The notes: generated by a model from the letters alone, not told the origin. 22,180 bases of DNA from JAZDGL01 sp043806975 (GCA_043806975.1 JAZDGL010000057.1:1-22180), one strand, 5' to 3'; counted from the stretch's first letter, positions 7,071 to 14,849 are shown. Numbers and translations: made by a program.

Positions 7071-7430
7071 TTATTTAACTTCTTCTTTAAGATTTTGTTC
7101 TCTTTCTCTTAAAATAACCGTTATATGCGCCGTTCTTTTTAAAATTTCTGTCGCTCTTCCCTGCGCTCTTGGCATCCATCTTTTTAAAGAAGGACCCTCG
7201 TTTACAATCACATTTCCGATATAAAGATTTTCTTTCTTTAAATTAAAATTATGCTGAGCATTTGCAACGGCGGAATCTAAAAGCTTTGAAATCGGGTTGG
7301 AAGACCTTTTTACAAGCAAATTCAACCTTGTTTTAGCCGTTTTAATATCAGATCCCTTAATCGCATCCGCCACTAATCGAACTTTTCTTGGAGATATTCT
7401 TAAATATTTTAAATGCGCTTTAATTTCCAT
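7071..7430 (-). CDS. rplV: 50S ribosomal protein L22 (uL22)
   Basis: Contacts all six domains of 23S rRNA, and its extended hairpin lines the exit tunnel at the constriction. The 119 residues start HLKYLRISPRKVRLVADAIK, followed by LLDSAVANAQHNFNL, then the hairpin with VNEGPSLKRWMPRAQGRATE and the final strand AHITVILRE. A nonstandard region is only the short acidic tail NLKEEVK. It is 3 bases downstream of rpsS. Confidence 0.97.
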   Translation of the reverse strand: MEIKAHLKYLRISPRKVRLVADAIKGSDIKTAKTRLNLLVKRSSNPISKLLDSAVANAQHNFNLKKENLYIGNVIVNEGPSLKRWMPRAQGRATEILKRTAHITVILREREQNLKEEVK

Positions 7431-7433
7431 ACT

Positions 7434-7724
7434 TTATTTTCCCTTTCCTTTAACGGCTTCTTTGGCTTTCTTTCCTCCGTGTCCAACAAATTTCTTTGTT
7501 AAGGAAAATTCTCCTAGTTTGTGTCCAACCATTTCTTCGGTGACAAACACTGGAATATGAATTTTACCATTATGCACCCCAAAAGTAAAGCCGATCATTT
7601 CTGGCGTGATAGTGCAAGCCCTTGCCCAAGTTTGAATTACTGTCTTTTCTCCAAGCTTAACCTTCTGCATCTTTTTGAGCAATTTTTCATCAATATATGG
7701 ACCTTTTTTAAGACTTCTTGACAT
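7434..7724 (-). CDS. rpsS: 30S ribosomal protein S19 (uS19)
   Basis: Head protein forming an intersubunit bridge with 5S/L5. The 96 residues begin MSRSLKKGPYIDEKLLKK and contain TWARACTITPEMIGFTFGVH, IPVFVTEEMVGHKLGEFS and the basic tail KKFVGHGGKKAKEAVKGKGK. Length and order, after rplB and before rplV, are standard. Confidence 0.97.
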   Translation of the reverse strand: MSRSLKKGPYIDEKLLKKMQKVKLGEKTVIQTWARACTITPEMIGFTFGVHNGKIHIPVFVTEEMVGHKLGEFSLTKKFVGHGGKKAKEAVKGKGK

Positions 7725-7758
7725 AATGGTTAATTATCTAAAAATGAAATTATACGAA

Positions 7759-8607
7759 TTATTTTCTAGATTTCTTCTTTCGCGGGCTTAAAATGAATTT
7801 ACTGGAAAGCTTCTTTTTTCTTCTCGTCTTCTTTCCATATGCTTTCTTGCCCCAAGGAGTTTTCGGACCGCCTCTTAACCCGATCTTCTGTTTTCCTTCT
7901 CCTCCTCCATGAGGATGATCAACCGGGTTCATTACGGATCCTCTTACGGTTGGACGAACATTCATATATCTTGATTTCCCTGCTTTTCCGATAACAACAT
8001 TTTTATGATCCGTATTGCTTACCTGTCCAATCGTTGCGGAAGCTGTTTCAATTATTTTTCTCACCTCGCCCGAAGCTAATTGAACATTAACATATTTTCC
8101 TTCCTTTGCAAGTATCTGCGCGGAAGATCCTGCTGATCTAACTATTTGTCCGCCTTTTCCCGGTCTTAATTCTATGTTGGAAATTACCGATCCTTGCGGA
8201 ATATGCTTTAATAAAGTTCTATTTCCTATCTTCACTTCAACCGCTTTATTATCAGAAACTACAATGTCCCCAACTTTCATTCCATCAACCGCTATAACAT
8301 ACCTTTTCTCTCCATCTTTATAGTTTAAAAGCGCGATAAAAGATGACCTGTTTGGATCGTATTCCAAAGAAGCAACCTTAGCAGGAATGCCTAGCTTATT
8401 CATTTTAAAATCAATCACCCTAAGCCTTCTTTTTAGCCCGCCCCCTTGATGGCGAACGGTTATTTTTCCCGTCTGCAAACTTCTGCCAGCTCTTCTCTTG
8501 TTTTTTATCAAAAGGCTTTTGGCTTGTGGTTTGCTCGCCAAATCAGACTTGTCAACTACTGACATTTGTCTTCTGGCTGGGCTGGTTGGATTATATTTCT
8601 TAATCAT
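7759..8607 (-). CDS. rplB: 50S ribosomal protein L2 (uL2)
   Basis: Conserved core protein near the peptidyl transferase centre, needed for subunit association. The 282 residues include the N-terminal RNA-binding OB fold (TVRHQGGGLKRRLRVIDFK, EYDPNRSSFIALLNYKDGEK), an SH3-like domain (PQGSVISNIELRPGKGGQIV), and the C-terminal loop VMNPVDHPHGGGEGKQKIG with the His/Gly-rich segment important for activity. The tail KKTRRKKKLSSKFILSPRKK is basic as usual. The sequence looks fully intact. Confidence 0.98.
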   Translation of the reverse strand: MIKKYNPTSPARRQMSVVDKSDLASKPQAKSLLIKNKRRAGRSLQTGKITVRHQGGGLKRRLRVIDFKMNKLGIPAKVASLEYDPNRSSFIALLNYKDGEKRYVIAVDGMKVGDIVVSDNKAVEVKIGNRTLLKHIPQGSVISNIELRPGKGGQIVRSAGSSAQILAKEGKYVNVQLASGEVRKIIETASATIGQVSNTDHKNVVIGKAGKSRYMNVRPTVRGSVMNPVDHPHGGGEGKQKIGLRGGPKTPWGKKAYGKKTRRKKKLSSKFILSPRKKKSRK

Positions 8608-8631
8608 ATATCTAAATATCTGCTAATAAAT

Positions 8632-9168
8632 TTAAACGGTTTCTATCTTTTCGCCTTTTTTAAGAGTAACGATCGCTTTTCTATAATCACTTCTAAAAAC
8701 CTTTTTACCTTTAAAATTTTTGGGCTTTCCCGGCACATTAACTACATTTACATCCGCCACCAAAACCTTGTAAAGCGACTCAACCGCATCTTTAACCGCG
8801 CCCTTGGAAACATTTTTTTTAACCTTGAAAACATATTTTCCTTCAATTGACAGCAAGCTAGATTTTTCAGAGATCCAAGGTTTAATCAAAACTTTGCTTA
8901 CAAAAATACTTTTTGCAGTTTCCAGCTTTGTTTCTTTCTTCGCCTCTTTCTTGCTTTCTTTTTCTTTCGGCTCTTTTTTAGTTTCTTTCTTTTTGACTTT
9001 CGCTGACTTTTTATCTACTTCTTGAGCTATTTTTTCGTCCGCTTTTTCCGCTTTAACTTCTTTAACCTCTTCCGCTTCTTTCAGCTCTGCTTGCAATTCT
9101 AAATCATCTTGTTTTTTTTCAAGATTTTGCGCTCCGTCTTCCTGTTTTTTTCTCTTAAAAATACCCAT
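8632..9168 (-). CDS. rplW: 50S ribosomal protein L23 with long charged N-terminal extension (uL23)
   Basis: L23 frames the polypeptide exit and docks trigger factor, SRP and SecYEG. The L23 fold occupies about residues 92-178: VLIKPWISEKSSLLSIEGKY, VFKVKKNVSKGAVKDAVESL, then FKGKKVFRSDYRKAIVTLKK. Before it lies a region of about 90 residues made almost entirely of Lys, Glu, Ala and Asp, predicted helical or disordered (for example KKETKKEPKEKESKKEAKKE). There is no other ATG or GTG between residue 1 and the core, and the frame is open and directly follows rplD by 25 bases, so the extension seems genuine. Normal length is about 95-105. Its function is unknown. A role at the tunnel exit is inference. 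Confidence 0.95.
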   Translation of the reverse strand: MGIFKRKKQEDGAQNLEKKQDDLELQAELKEAEEVKEVKAEKADEKIAQEVDKKSAKVKKKETKKEPKEKESKKEAKKETKLETAKSIFVSKVLIKPWISEKSSLLSIEGKYVFKVKKNVSKGAVKDAVESLYKVLVADVNVVNVPGKPKNFKGKKVFRSDYRKAIVTLKKGEKIETV

Positions 9169-9193
9169 AATATAAATTTATATAATGAAAAGG

Positions 9194-9820
9194 CTATCCA
9201 AAAATTTCTTTAATTTTATCTATGCCTTTTTCGGTTAGCATTAAATTCTTGTTTTCTAATAAATCCACAACATTTATTGAATTAGCTCCAATCGTGCAAA
9301 CTTTCGGAATGTTTCTAAAAGATTTCGCAACCAATTCGTCTTTCTCTGGCTGAACAATTAAGGTTCTTCCTTTAAAAGGCATCGCTTTCAAAATTGCTGC
9401 CGCCTCTTTTGTCTTCACTTCTTTTACCTCAATTTTATCTAAAAGAAACAAACTTTCAGAAACTACTTTTGAAGACAGCGCCATTAATATTGCCTTTCTC
9501 CTAGCCTTTTTATTGATTTTCTGAACAAAATTTCTTTCGCTGGTAGGACCAAAAACTGAACCGCCTCCCTTAAATAATGGCGATCTAATAGACCCAGCTC
9601 TCGCCCTTCCCGTGTGTTTTTGCTTCCATGGTTTTCTTCCTCCGCCTCTAACATCTGCTCTTTTTCTAGTCTCCGCTATCACATTTCTAGAAGTATTCTT
9701 CTGAATCATATAAGCTTGATGAAGCAAATCTTGGTTAATTTCCAAGCCAAAAATCTCGTCAGGAAGATTGATTTCTTTAATGGACTCGCCTTTTTGGTTG
9801 TAAACAGTTATTTTGGACAT
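9194..9820 (-). CDS. rplD: 50S ribosomal protein L4 (uL4)
   Basis: Large-subunit protein whose loop reaches the exit tunnel. In enterobacteria it is also the autogenous regulator of the S10 operon by transcription and translation control. The 208 residues contain the central loop RKRADVRGGGRKPWKQKHTG followed by RARAGSIRSPLFKGGGSVFG, then the ARRKAILMALSSKV helix and the C-terminal ANSINVVDLLENKNLMLTEK. It sits 13 bases after rplC, whose leader has a terminator-like hairpin, so an L4-type feedback is conceivable but untested. Confidence 0.97.
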   Translation of the reverse strand: MSKITVYNQKGESIKEINLPDEIFGLEINQDLLHQAYMIQKNTSRNVIAETRKRADVRGGGRKPWKQKHTGRARAGSIRSPLFKGGGSVFGPTSERNFVQKINKKARRKAILMALSSKVVSESLFLLDKIEVKEVKTKEAAAILKAMPFKGRTLIVQPEKDELVAKSFRNIPKVCTIGANSINVVDLLENKNLMLTEKGIDKIKEIFG

Positions 9821-9833
9821 AATTATTAAAAAA

Positions 9834-10427
9834 TTAACTCAAAGATACTATTTTTACCCAGCTTCCTTTTCTGCCTGGAACTGGTCCCTTAACTGCGATT
9901 ATTTTTTCTTCCAATAGAACATCTACTATTTTAGTTTTCTTCGTAACCTGATCGCTTCCCATTCTTCCTGCCATTCTCTTCCCTTTTATAACTCTCATAG
10001 GGAAAATTGCTCCGATTGATCCCGGCTGGCGAAGGTTGTGTTTGTGCCCATGCGATGCAGGACCGCCTTTAAACCCGTGCCTCTTTACTACTCCTTGAAA
10101 ACCTTTTCCTTTTGAAACAGAAGTGATTTTTACTTTATCATCTTTACTGAAAATATCCACCGAAATTTCTTTTCCTTGTTCAAACTCAACCTTTTCGCTT
10201 GAATTCTTGAATTCGGTTATTTTTTTAAAATTATATTGCTGCGTTTTCTCTCCGGCATTTTTCTTTTTTCCCGTTGCTATCACATAAGCGCCATATCCAT
10301 CTTTTTCCTGTCCTTTTACTCTTAAAATATAGTTAGAAGGAACTTCAACCAAAGTAACCGGCAAAACTTTCCCTTCTTCACTAAAAATTTGAGTCATTCC
10401 TAATTTTTTACCGAGTAAAAATTTCAT
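9834..10427 (-). CDS. rplC: 50S ribosomal protein L3 (uL3)
   Basis: One of the first proteins to assemble on 23S rRNA. Its long loop points to the peptidyl transferase centre. The 197 residues contain MKFLLGKKLGMTQIF, VTLVEVPSNYILRVK, KGKGFQGVVKRHGFKGGPAS, HGHKHNLRQPGSIGAIFPM and GKRMAGRMGSDQVT. The residue aligning with the glutamine methylated by PrmB in E. coli (GQMG) is Arg here (GRMG), as in many Gram-positive bacteria. It is the first gene behind a consensus promoter and structured leader, separate from tuf-rpsJ. Confidence 0.97.
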   Translation of the reverse strand: MKFLLGKKLGMTQIFSEEGKVLPVTLVEVPSNYILRVKGQEKDGYGAYVIATGKKKNAGEKTQQYNFKKITEFKNSSEKVEFEQGKEISVDIFSKDDKVKITSVSKGKGFQGVVKRHGFKGGPASHGHKHNLRQPGSIGAIFPMRVIKGKRMAGRMGSDQVTKKTKIVDVLLEEKIIAVKGPVPGRKGSWVKIVSLS

Positions 10428-10445
10428 ATATTATTTATCTAATTT

Positions 10446-10499
10446 AGCCAAAAGAAAAGACCGCAAGCCAGAATGTGTGGCTTTCGGCCTTTTCTGGCT
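10446..10499 (-). terminator. Terminator-like attenuator hairpin in the rplC leader
   Basis: On the minus strand the RNA folds as AGCCA-GAAAAG-GCCG-AA-AGCCA, a 7-base loop, then TGGCT-TG-CGGT-CTTTTC-TTT-TGGCT. A shorter fold (GGCCG / CGGTC plus AGCCA / TGGCT) is followed directly by the U-rich TTTTCTTTT, the shape of an intrinsic terminator. A G-U pair on the minus RNA would be an A-C mismatch on the plus RNA, favouring minus-strand function. It ends about 20 bases before the rplC start, so it would attenuate the whole S10/spc cluster. Confidence 0.65.
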
Positions 10500-10577
10500 A
10501 ATCCAGTATCGTTTTTCTTAAAAAAAGAAACGACTTAGATTAGGTTTGAATTTTTTAATTAAAAAATCAGAAGATTT
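10498..10577 (-). promoter_or_regulatory. Structured 5' leader of rplC, upstream half
   Basis: From a predicted transcript start near 10577, the leader holds an AT palindrome ATTTTTTAATTAAAAAAT (10550-10567) and a second hairpin (10498-10543). That hairpin has outer stem CTAATC / GATTAG, middle AGT / ACT and inner TCGTTT / AAACGA closed by CTT / AAG. Its foot overlaps the attenuator hairpin by two bases. The arrangement resembles a ribosomal-protein autoregulatory leader in layout, but I do not recognise a named family. Confidence 0.5.
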
Positions 10578-10583
10578 AATTTA

Positions 10584-10612
10584 ATTATATTATAATTTAA
10601 TTTCAATGTCAA
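10584..10612 (-). promoter_or_regulatory. Consensus sigma-70-type promoter for rplC operon
   Basis: Minus strand: TTGACA (10612-10607), 17-base spacer, TATAAT (10589-10584), a 12-of-12 match to the housekeeping consensus. The -35 lies in the last rpsJ codons (Val-Asp-Ile) and the -10 begins immediately after the rpsJ stop. Coding constraint could account for the -35 match, but not the -10. Confidence 0.75.
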
Positions 10613-10910
10613 CCCCTGCTGGAAGGCTCAAATTGCTCAACGCATCTACAATTTTCGCATTAGGCTCCAAAATATCAATCAATCTTTTATGAATTCTCAT
10701 TTCATACTGGTCTCTGGCTTTTTTATCAATAAAAGTGGACCTATTAACTGTGAATTTTCTAACAGTTTTTGGCAATGGAGTCGGTCCAGCTACTTCCACT
10801 CCGGATCGCAAAGCAGTCTCTACAATCTTTTTAGCGCTTTCGTCCGCTATTTTATGATCGTAAGCCTTAATTTTTATTCTAATTCTAGATTTGGTTGATT
10901 CTTCGGCCAT
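10590..10910 (-). CDS. rpsJ: 30S ribosomal protein S10 (uS10)
   Basis: Small-subunit head protein that, as NusE, also takes part in NusB/NusG antitermination. The 106 residues include RIRIKIKAYDHKIADESAKK, GVEVAGPTPLPKTVRKFTVN, the loop RDQYEMRIHKRLIDI and the end LPAGVDIEIKL. Length is normal. It follows tuf by 18 bases and shares the tuf promoter. It is separated from rplC by a 162-base gap with its own promoter, so it belongs to the str-side unit here and not to the S10 operon proper. Confidence 0.97.
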   Translation of the reverse strand: MAEESTKSRIRIKIKAYDHKIADESAKKIVETALRSGVEVAGPTPLPKTVRKFTVNRSTFIDKKARDQYEMRIHKRLIDILEPNAKIVDALSNLSLPAGVDIEIKL

Positions 10911-10928
10911 AATAATTTAAACCGTTAA

Positions 10929-12122
10929 TTATTTCAATATCTTAGTTGTAAATCCTGCTCCTACGGTATGCCCGCCTTCTCGGATAGCAAATTTTGATCC
11001 TTCTTCAAGCGCCACAGGGGCAATCAATTTTATATTTAAATCAATTGTATCGCCAGGCATAACCATTTCAACATTTTCAGGTAAAATCACTTCGCCTGTT
11101 ACATCGGTAGTTCTAATATAGAATTGCGGCTTGTATCCCTTGAAAAATGGGGTATGTCGTCCGCCTTCTTCTTTGGTAAGGATATACACCTGCGCTGAAA
11201 ATTCTGTATGAGGAGTAATTGAACCAGGTTTTGCAAGAACTTGACCTCTTTCAATATCTTCTTTCTTAATTCCTCTCAAAAGAAGCCCTGCGTTATCTCC
11301 TGCGCTTCCTTCGCTCAAAGTTTTGTTAAACATTTCAATCCCCGTAACAACTGTTTTTTGAGTTGGCTTTAATCCGATAATTTCTACTTCCTCGTTAAGT
11401 TTTACGACCCCTCTTTCAATTCTTCCCGTAACCACTGTCCCTCTTCCTTCAATAGAGAATACATCTTCAATCGGCATCAATAAAGGCTTTGCGATGTCTC
11501 TCACTGGTTCTGGGATAGACTCATCAAGAGCGTCCATAAGTTCAAGAATTGGCTTAGCTGTTTCATCTTCTGCGCTCGCGGCTTCCAAGGCTTTTGTAGC
11601 AGATCCTCTTATTATTTTCGCATTTGCGCCATCATATTCGTATTTTGTTAGCAATTCTCGAATTTCCTCTTCAACCAAATCCACCATTTCGGGATCGGCT
11701 TGATCCATTTTGTTCATAAATACAACCAACTTAGGCACTCCCACCTGTCCTGCAAGAAGAATATGCTCTCTTGTTTGAGGCATTGGACCGTCTGCGGCAG
11801 AAACGACAAGAATTCCTCCATCCATCTGCGCGGCGCCGGTAATCATATTTTTAATATAGTCAGCATGCCCTGGACAATCCACATGAGCATAATGTCTTTT
11901 GTCTGTTTCGTATTCCACATGGGTTGTGGCAATAGTAATTCCTCTCTCTCGCTCTTCTGGAGCGTTATCAATCTGATCTACGCTTCTTTCAGTTACATTC
12001 TTTCCTGCAAGTTTTAATATATGAAGAATTGCCGCCGTTAGCGTAGTCTTGCCGTGGTCAACATGACCAATAGTTCCTACGTTTACATGTGGTTTTGTTC
12101 TTTCAAAAATTTGCGTCGCCAT
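10929..12122 (-). CDS. tuf: Elongation factor Tu
   Basis: GTPase that delivers aminoacyl-tRNA to the ribosomal A site. The 397 residues carry G1 GHVDHGKT (19-26), the effector region RGITIATTHVEY, G3 DCPGHADY (83-90) and G4 NKMD (138-141; Cys is usual at the third place). Domains 2 and 3 follow with DVFSIEGRGTVVTGRIERG and GGRHTPFFKGYKPQFYIRTT. A strong Shine-Dalgarno AAGGAG sits 8 bases before the ATG, rare in this cluster and fitting a highly expressed protein. A promoter and hairpin precede it. A single tuf copy is seen in this window. Confidence 0.98.
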   Translation of the reverse strand: MATQIFERTKPHVNVGTIGHVDHGKTTLTAAILHILKLAGKNVTERSVDQIDNAPEERERGITIATTHVEYETDKRHYAHVDCPGHADYIKNMITGAAQMDGGILVVSAADGPMPQTREHILLAGQVGVPKLVVFMNKMDQADPEMVDLVEEEIRELLTKYEYDGANAKIIRGSATKALEAASAEDETAKPILELMDALDESIPEPVRDIAKPLLMPIEDVFSIEGRGTVVTGRIERGVVKLNEEVEIIGLKPTQKTVVTGIEMFNKTLSEGSAGDNAGLLLRGIKKEDIERGQVLAKPGSITPHTEFSAQVYILTKEEGGRHTPFFKGYKPQFYIRTTDVTGEVILPENVEMVMPGDTIDLNIKLIAPVALEEGSKFAIREGGHTVGAGFTTKILK

Positions 12123-12198
12123 TATTATTTCTCCTTGTCCCTGCCCTTTTAAAAAAGCAGTTTAATTTTTATTTAATTTAAAGCTAATTAAAATTTAA

Positions 12199-12234
12199 TT
12201 TAGAATTAAGTTTTCTAACTTCCTTTATTCTAAA
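12199..12234 (-). promoter_or_regulatory. Palindrome over the tuf -10 region
   Basis: TTTAGAAT (12199-12206) and ATTCTAAA (12227-12234) form a perfect 8-bp inverted repeat, with an inner AAGTT / AACTT pair. On the minus strand the upstream half contains the predicted -10 hexamer TAGAAT. It could be an operator, or a hairpin at the 5' end of the tuf transcript. Either reading is speculative. Confidence 0.4.
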
Positions 12235-12255
12235 TCAAATTTTAAAAAAAAGCAA
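12227..12255 (-). promoter_or_regulatory. Predicted promoter for tuf-rpsJ
   Basis: Minus strand: TTGCTT (12255-12250), 17-base spacer, TAGAAT (12232-12227). The -10 matches at five of six places and the -35 at three. It leaves a leader of roughly 100 bases before tuf. The -35 overlaps an eight-T run preceded by a weak GCAGA / TCTTGC stem, which may end transcription of the upstream small gene. Confidence 0.5.
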
Positions 12256-12282
12256 GAGGGAATTAATCTGCAAATAATAATT

Positions 12283-12621
12283 TTAGATATTTTCAATCGT
12301 TATCGCGTCTTTTTGGCGGCCGCCGCACTCGCATTCGTCAAATTCCGTGTCATATTCAAATTCATCGCCACATTCTTCGTCCTCATCAAATTCATTTTCA
12401 TCAAATCCCTCGTCTTCAAGATCCTCGTCTTCACGCAATTGCTTCCAAAATTCTATGTCATCGTTTATTTTATCTAAAATTTCCAATTCGGAAGGATTTT
12501 TTATACCTTTATAATGTCCGAGAGTCATCACAACAAAAACTTTGTCATTCTCAACGAGAAAAAATTTGCCATCTCCCTCGTTTAAAACATCGGTAATTTG
12601 TTTTAAATGCTCACAATTCAT
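12283..12621 (-). CDS. Small acidic protein of unknown function between fusA and tuf
   Basis: 112 residues in two parts. Residues 1-62 form a compact-looking segment (KFFLVENDKVFVVMTLGHYK, then LEILDKINDDIEFWKQLRED). The strand-turn-strand followed by HYKGI is loosely reminiscent of Phd/YefM-type antitoxins (a 'gkpvaVvlsleeYe' pattern), but the match is weak and no toxin gene is adjacent. Residues 64-96 are almost all Asp/Glu, followed by C97, C99 and a Gly pair (CECGG); C3 and C84 are the other cysteines. It lies 42 bases after fusA in the same direction, with no promoter seen, so it is probably co-transcribed with fusA. I do not recognise the family with confidence. Confidence 0.75.
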   Translation of the reverse strand: MNCEHLKQITDVLNEGDGKFFLVENDKVFVVMTLGHYKGIKNPSELEILDKINDDIEFWKQLREDEDLEDEGFDENEFDEDEECGDEFEYDTEFDECECGGRQKDAITIENI

Positions 12622-12663
12622 AATTAAATAATTGAATTATTAAATAATTATTGGCGAATTAAA

Positions 12664-14775
12664 CTATTTTTTTCTTCCAGAAATAATTTCTTCCGCGACA
12701 TTCCTTGGAACTTCTTGATAATGATCAAACTCCATAGAAAAGCTTGCTCTGCCTTGCGTTAGCGATCTTAATCCTGTTGTGTATCCAAACATTGAAGATA
12801 AAGGAATCTGCGCAGTTACAACTTTGATCTTATTTGGTCTATCTATCATTTCTTGAATCTGACCTCGTTTTGAGTTCAGATCGCCAATCACATCGCCCAT
12901 AAATGCCTCTGGCACAACAACCTCCACTTTCATAATCGGCTCGGTTATATACGGTCCCGCTTTTTCCGCCGCCGCCTTAAACCCCATAGATGCCGCGACC
13001 TTAAATGCCGCCTCCGAGGAATCTACATCATGGAAAGACCCGTCATAAAGCGCGACTTTTACATCAACAATCGGATATCCAGCCTGAATTCCCCTCGTTA
13101 GCGCTTCTTCCACACCCTTTTTAACCGCTGGAATATATTCTTGCGGAATTACTCCTCCTTTTATTTCGTTTGTAAATTCAAAACCAGAACCTTCTTCGTT
13201 TGGCTCAACCCTAAGCCAAACATGTCCATATTGTCCCCGCCCTCCAGATTGCTTAATATATTTTCCTTCTGCCTCCGCCATTCTCTTGATTGTTTCTTTA
13301 AAGGCAACCTGCGGCTGACCGATATTCGCCTCTACTTTAAACTCTCTTCTCATTCTATCAACAATTATATCCAAATGCAGCTCGCCCATTCCAGAAATAA
13401 TTGTATCCGATGTATTTTCATCAGTCTTAACTTGAAAAGTTGGATCTTCTTCGGCAAGCTTTCTAAGCGCAACACCCATTTTTTCTTGATCTGCTTTTGT
13501 TTTCGGCTCAATCCTAATAGAAATAACCGGCTCAGGGAAAGAAATCCTTTCAAGAACAACAGGATGGCTCATATCGCAAAGCGTATCGCCAGTCGTAGTT
13601 TTCTTTAAGCCCACAAGCGCAGCAATGTCGCCCGCATAAATTTCTTCTATTTCTTCCCTCTTATTAGCATGCATTCTTAAAATTCTCCCAATTCTTTCTT
13701 TCGTGTCGCTCGTTGAATTCAAAACATAAGAACCCGCTTTTAAAACTCCGGCGTAAACTCTGAAAAAAGTTAATTGCCCAACAAAAGGGTCCGTTGCGAC
13801 TTTAAATGCAAGCGCGGTAAACGGCTCATCGTCATTTGCCTTTCTCTCAATCTTTTTTGATTCATCTTTAATATCTGTTCCAATAACTGGAGGAATATCA
13901 AGAGGAGATGGAAGAAAATCAAGCACCCCATCAAGCATAAGCTGCACTCCCTTATTTTTAAGAGCGGAACCGCAAAGCACAGGAAAAATAGCGGAGCTCA
14001 ATACTCCTTTTCTGATCGCAACTTTAATCTCGCTTTCCGAAATTTCCTTTCCTTCCAAAAATTTTTCCGCAACAACATCGTCGCATTCAGCGGCTTTTTC
14101 CAGCATTTTTTCTCTCATTTCTTTCGCTTTCTCCATTAAATTCTCAGGAATTTCCGATTCAATAACATTCTCTCCGTGCGCTCCGTCAAATCTTAGCGCT
14201 TTCATTCTAATCAAATCCACAACTCCTTCAAGATCGCTTTCAATCCCGATTGAAAATTGGATTGGGATTGCGTTTGGAGTTAAGCGATCCAAAATTGATT
14301 GATAACTTCTATCAAAACTTGCGCCAGTTCTATCTAATTTATTGATAAAACAAATTCTAGGAACATTGTATTTATCCGCCTGCCTCCAAACGGTTTCCGA
14401 TTGCGGCTCAACACCGGCGACTCCATCAAAAACAACAACGCCTCCGTCTAAAACGCGCAAACTTCTTTCAACTTCCGCAGTAAAATCCACATGCCCGGGA
14501 GTATCAATAATGTTTATTTTATGTTTGTTCTCTTTTTTGTCCGTAAGATAAGTTTGCGACCAAAAACAAGTTGTCGCGGCAGAAGTGATTGTAATTCCGC
14601 GCTCTCTTTCCTGCTCCATCCAATCCATAGTAGCCGCCCCCTCGTGTACTTCCCCAATTTTATGAGAAATCCCGGTATAAAAAAGCACCCGCTCTGAAAC
14701 CGTAGTCTTACCTGCATCAATATGGGCAATAATACCTATGTTTCTGATTTTTTCAAGAGGATAAAGTCTTGGCAT
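12664..14775 (-). CDS. fusA: Elongation factor G
   Basis: Translocase GTPase that moves tRNA and mRNA through the ribosome and, with RRF, recycles it. The 703-residue length is normal. Motifs: G1 AHIDAGKT (17-24), the switch region RERGITITSAATT, G3 DTPGHVDF (91-98), G4 NKLD (145-148), domain II FKVATDPFVGQLTFFRVYAG, and domain IV with QSGGRGQYGHVWLR and GVIPQEYIPAVKKGVEEAL. The end holds PLSSMFGYTTGLRSLTQGRA. The gene is intact. It follows rpsG after 104 bases, a gap carrying a short repeat copy. Confidence 0.98.
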   Translation of the reverse strand: MPRLYPLEKIRNIGIIAHIDAGKTTVSERVLFYTGISHKIGEVHEGAATMDWMEQERERGITITSAATTCFWSQTYLTDKKENKHKINIIDTPGHVDFTAEVERSLRVLDGGVVVFDGVAGVEPQSETVWRQADKYNVPRICFINKLDRTGASFDRSYQSILDRLTPNAIPIQFSIGIESDLEGVVDLIRMKALRFDGAHGENVIESEIPENLMEKAKEMREKMLEKAAECDDVVAEKFLEGKEISESEIKVAIRKGVLSSAIFPVLCGSALKNKGVQLMLDGVLDFLPSPLDIPPVIGTDIKDESKKIERKANDDEPFTALAFKVATDPFVGQLTFFRVYAGVLKAGSYVLNSTSDTKERIGRILRMHANKREEIEEIYAGDIAALVGLKKTTTGDTLCDMSHPVVLERISFPEPVISIRIEPKTKADQEKMGVALRKLAEEDPTFQVKTDENTSDTIISGMGELHLDIIVDRMRREFKVEANIGQPQVAFKETIKRMAEAEGKYIKQSGGRGQYGHVWLRVEPNEEGSGFEFTNEIKGGVIPQEYIPAVKKGVEEALTRGIQAGYPIVDVKVALYDGSFHDVDSSEAAFKVAASMGFKAAAEKAGPYITEPIMKVEVVVPEAFMGDVIGDLNSKRGQIQEMIDRPNKIKVVTAQIPLSSMFGYTTGLRSLTQGRASFSMEFDHYQEVPRNVAEEIISGRKK

Positions 14776-14781
14776 AAGTTA

Positions 14782-14815
14782 GTTATAATGTTATAAAGTT
14801 GAAAGTTATAAAGTT
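14782..14815. repeat. 15-bp direct repeat upstream of fusA
   Basis: GTTATAAAGTT occurs at 14790-14800 and 14805-14815 on the plus strand with a 15-base period, and a partial third copy GTTATAAT is at 14782-14789. It lies 7 to 40 bases before the fusA start. It may be only slippage in AT-rich DNA. No clear promoter is formed. Confidence 0.5.
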
Positions 14816-14849
14816 TTTGTTTGGGAATTACACGACAGTGTTTGAAGAA

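Noticed and set aside
10446..10499. Terminator for a plus-strand gene
   Set aside because: There is no plus-strand gene here, and the stem has an A-C mismatch on the plus RNA but a G-U pair on the minus RNA.
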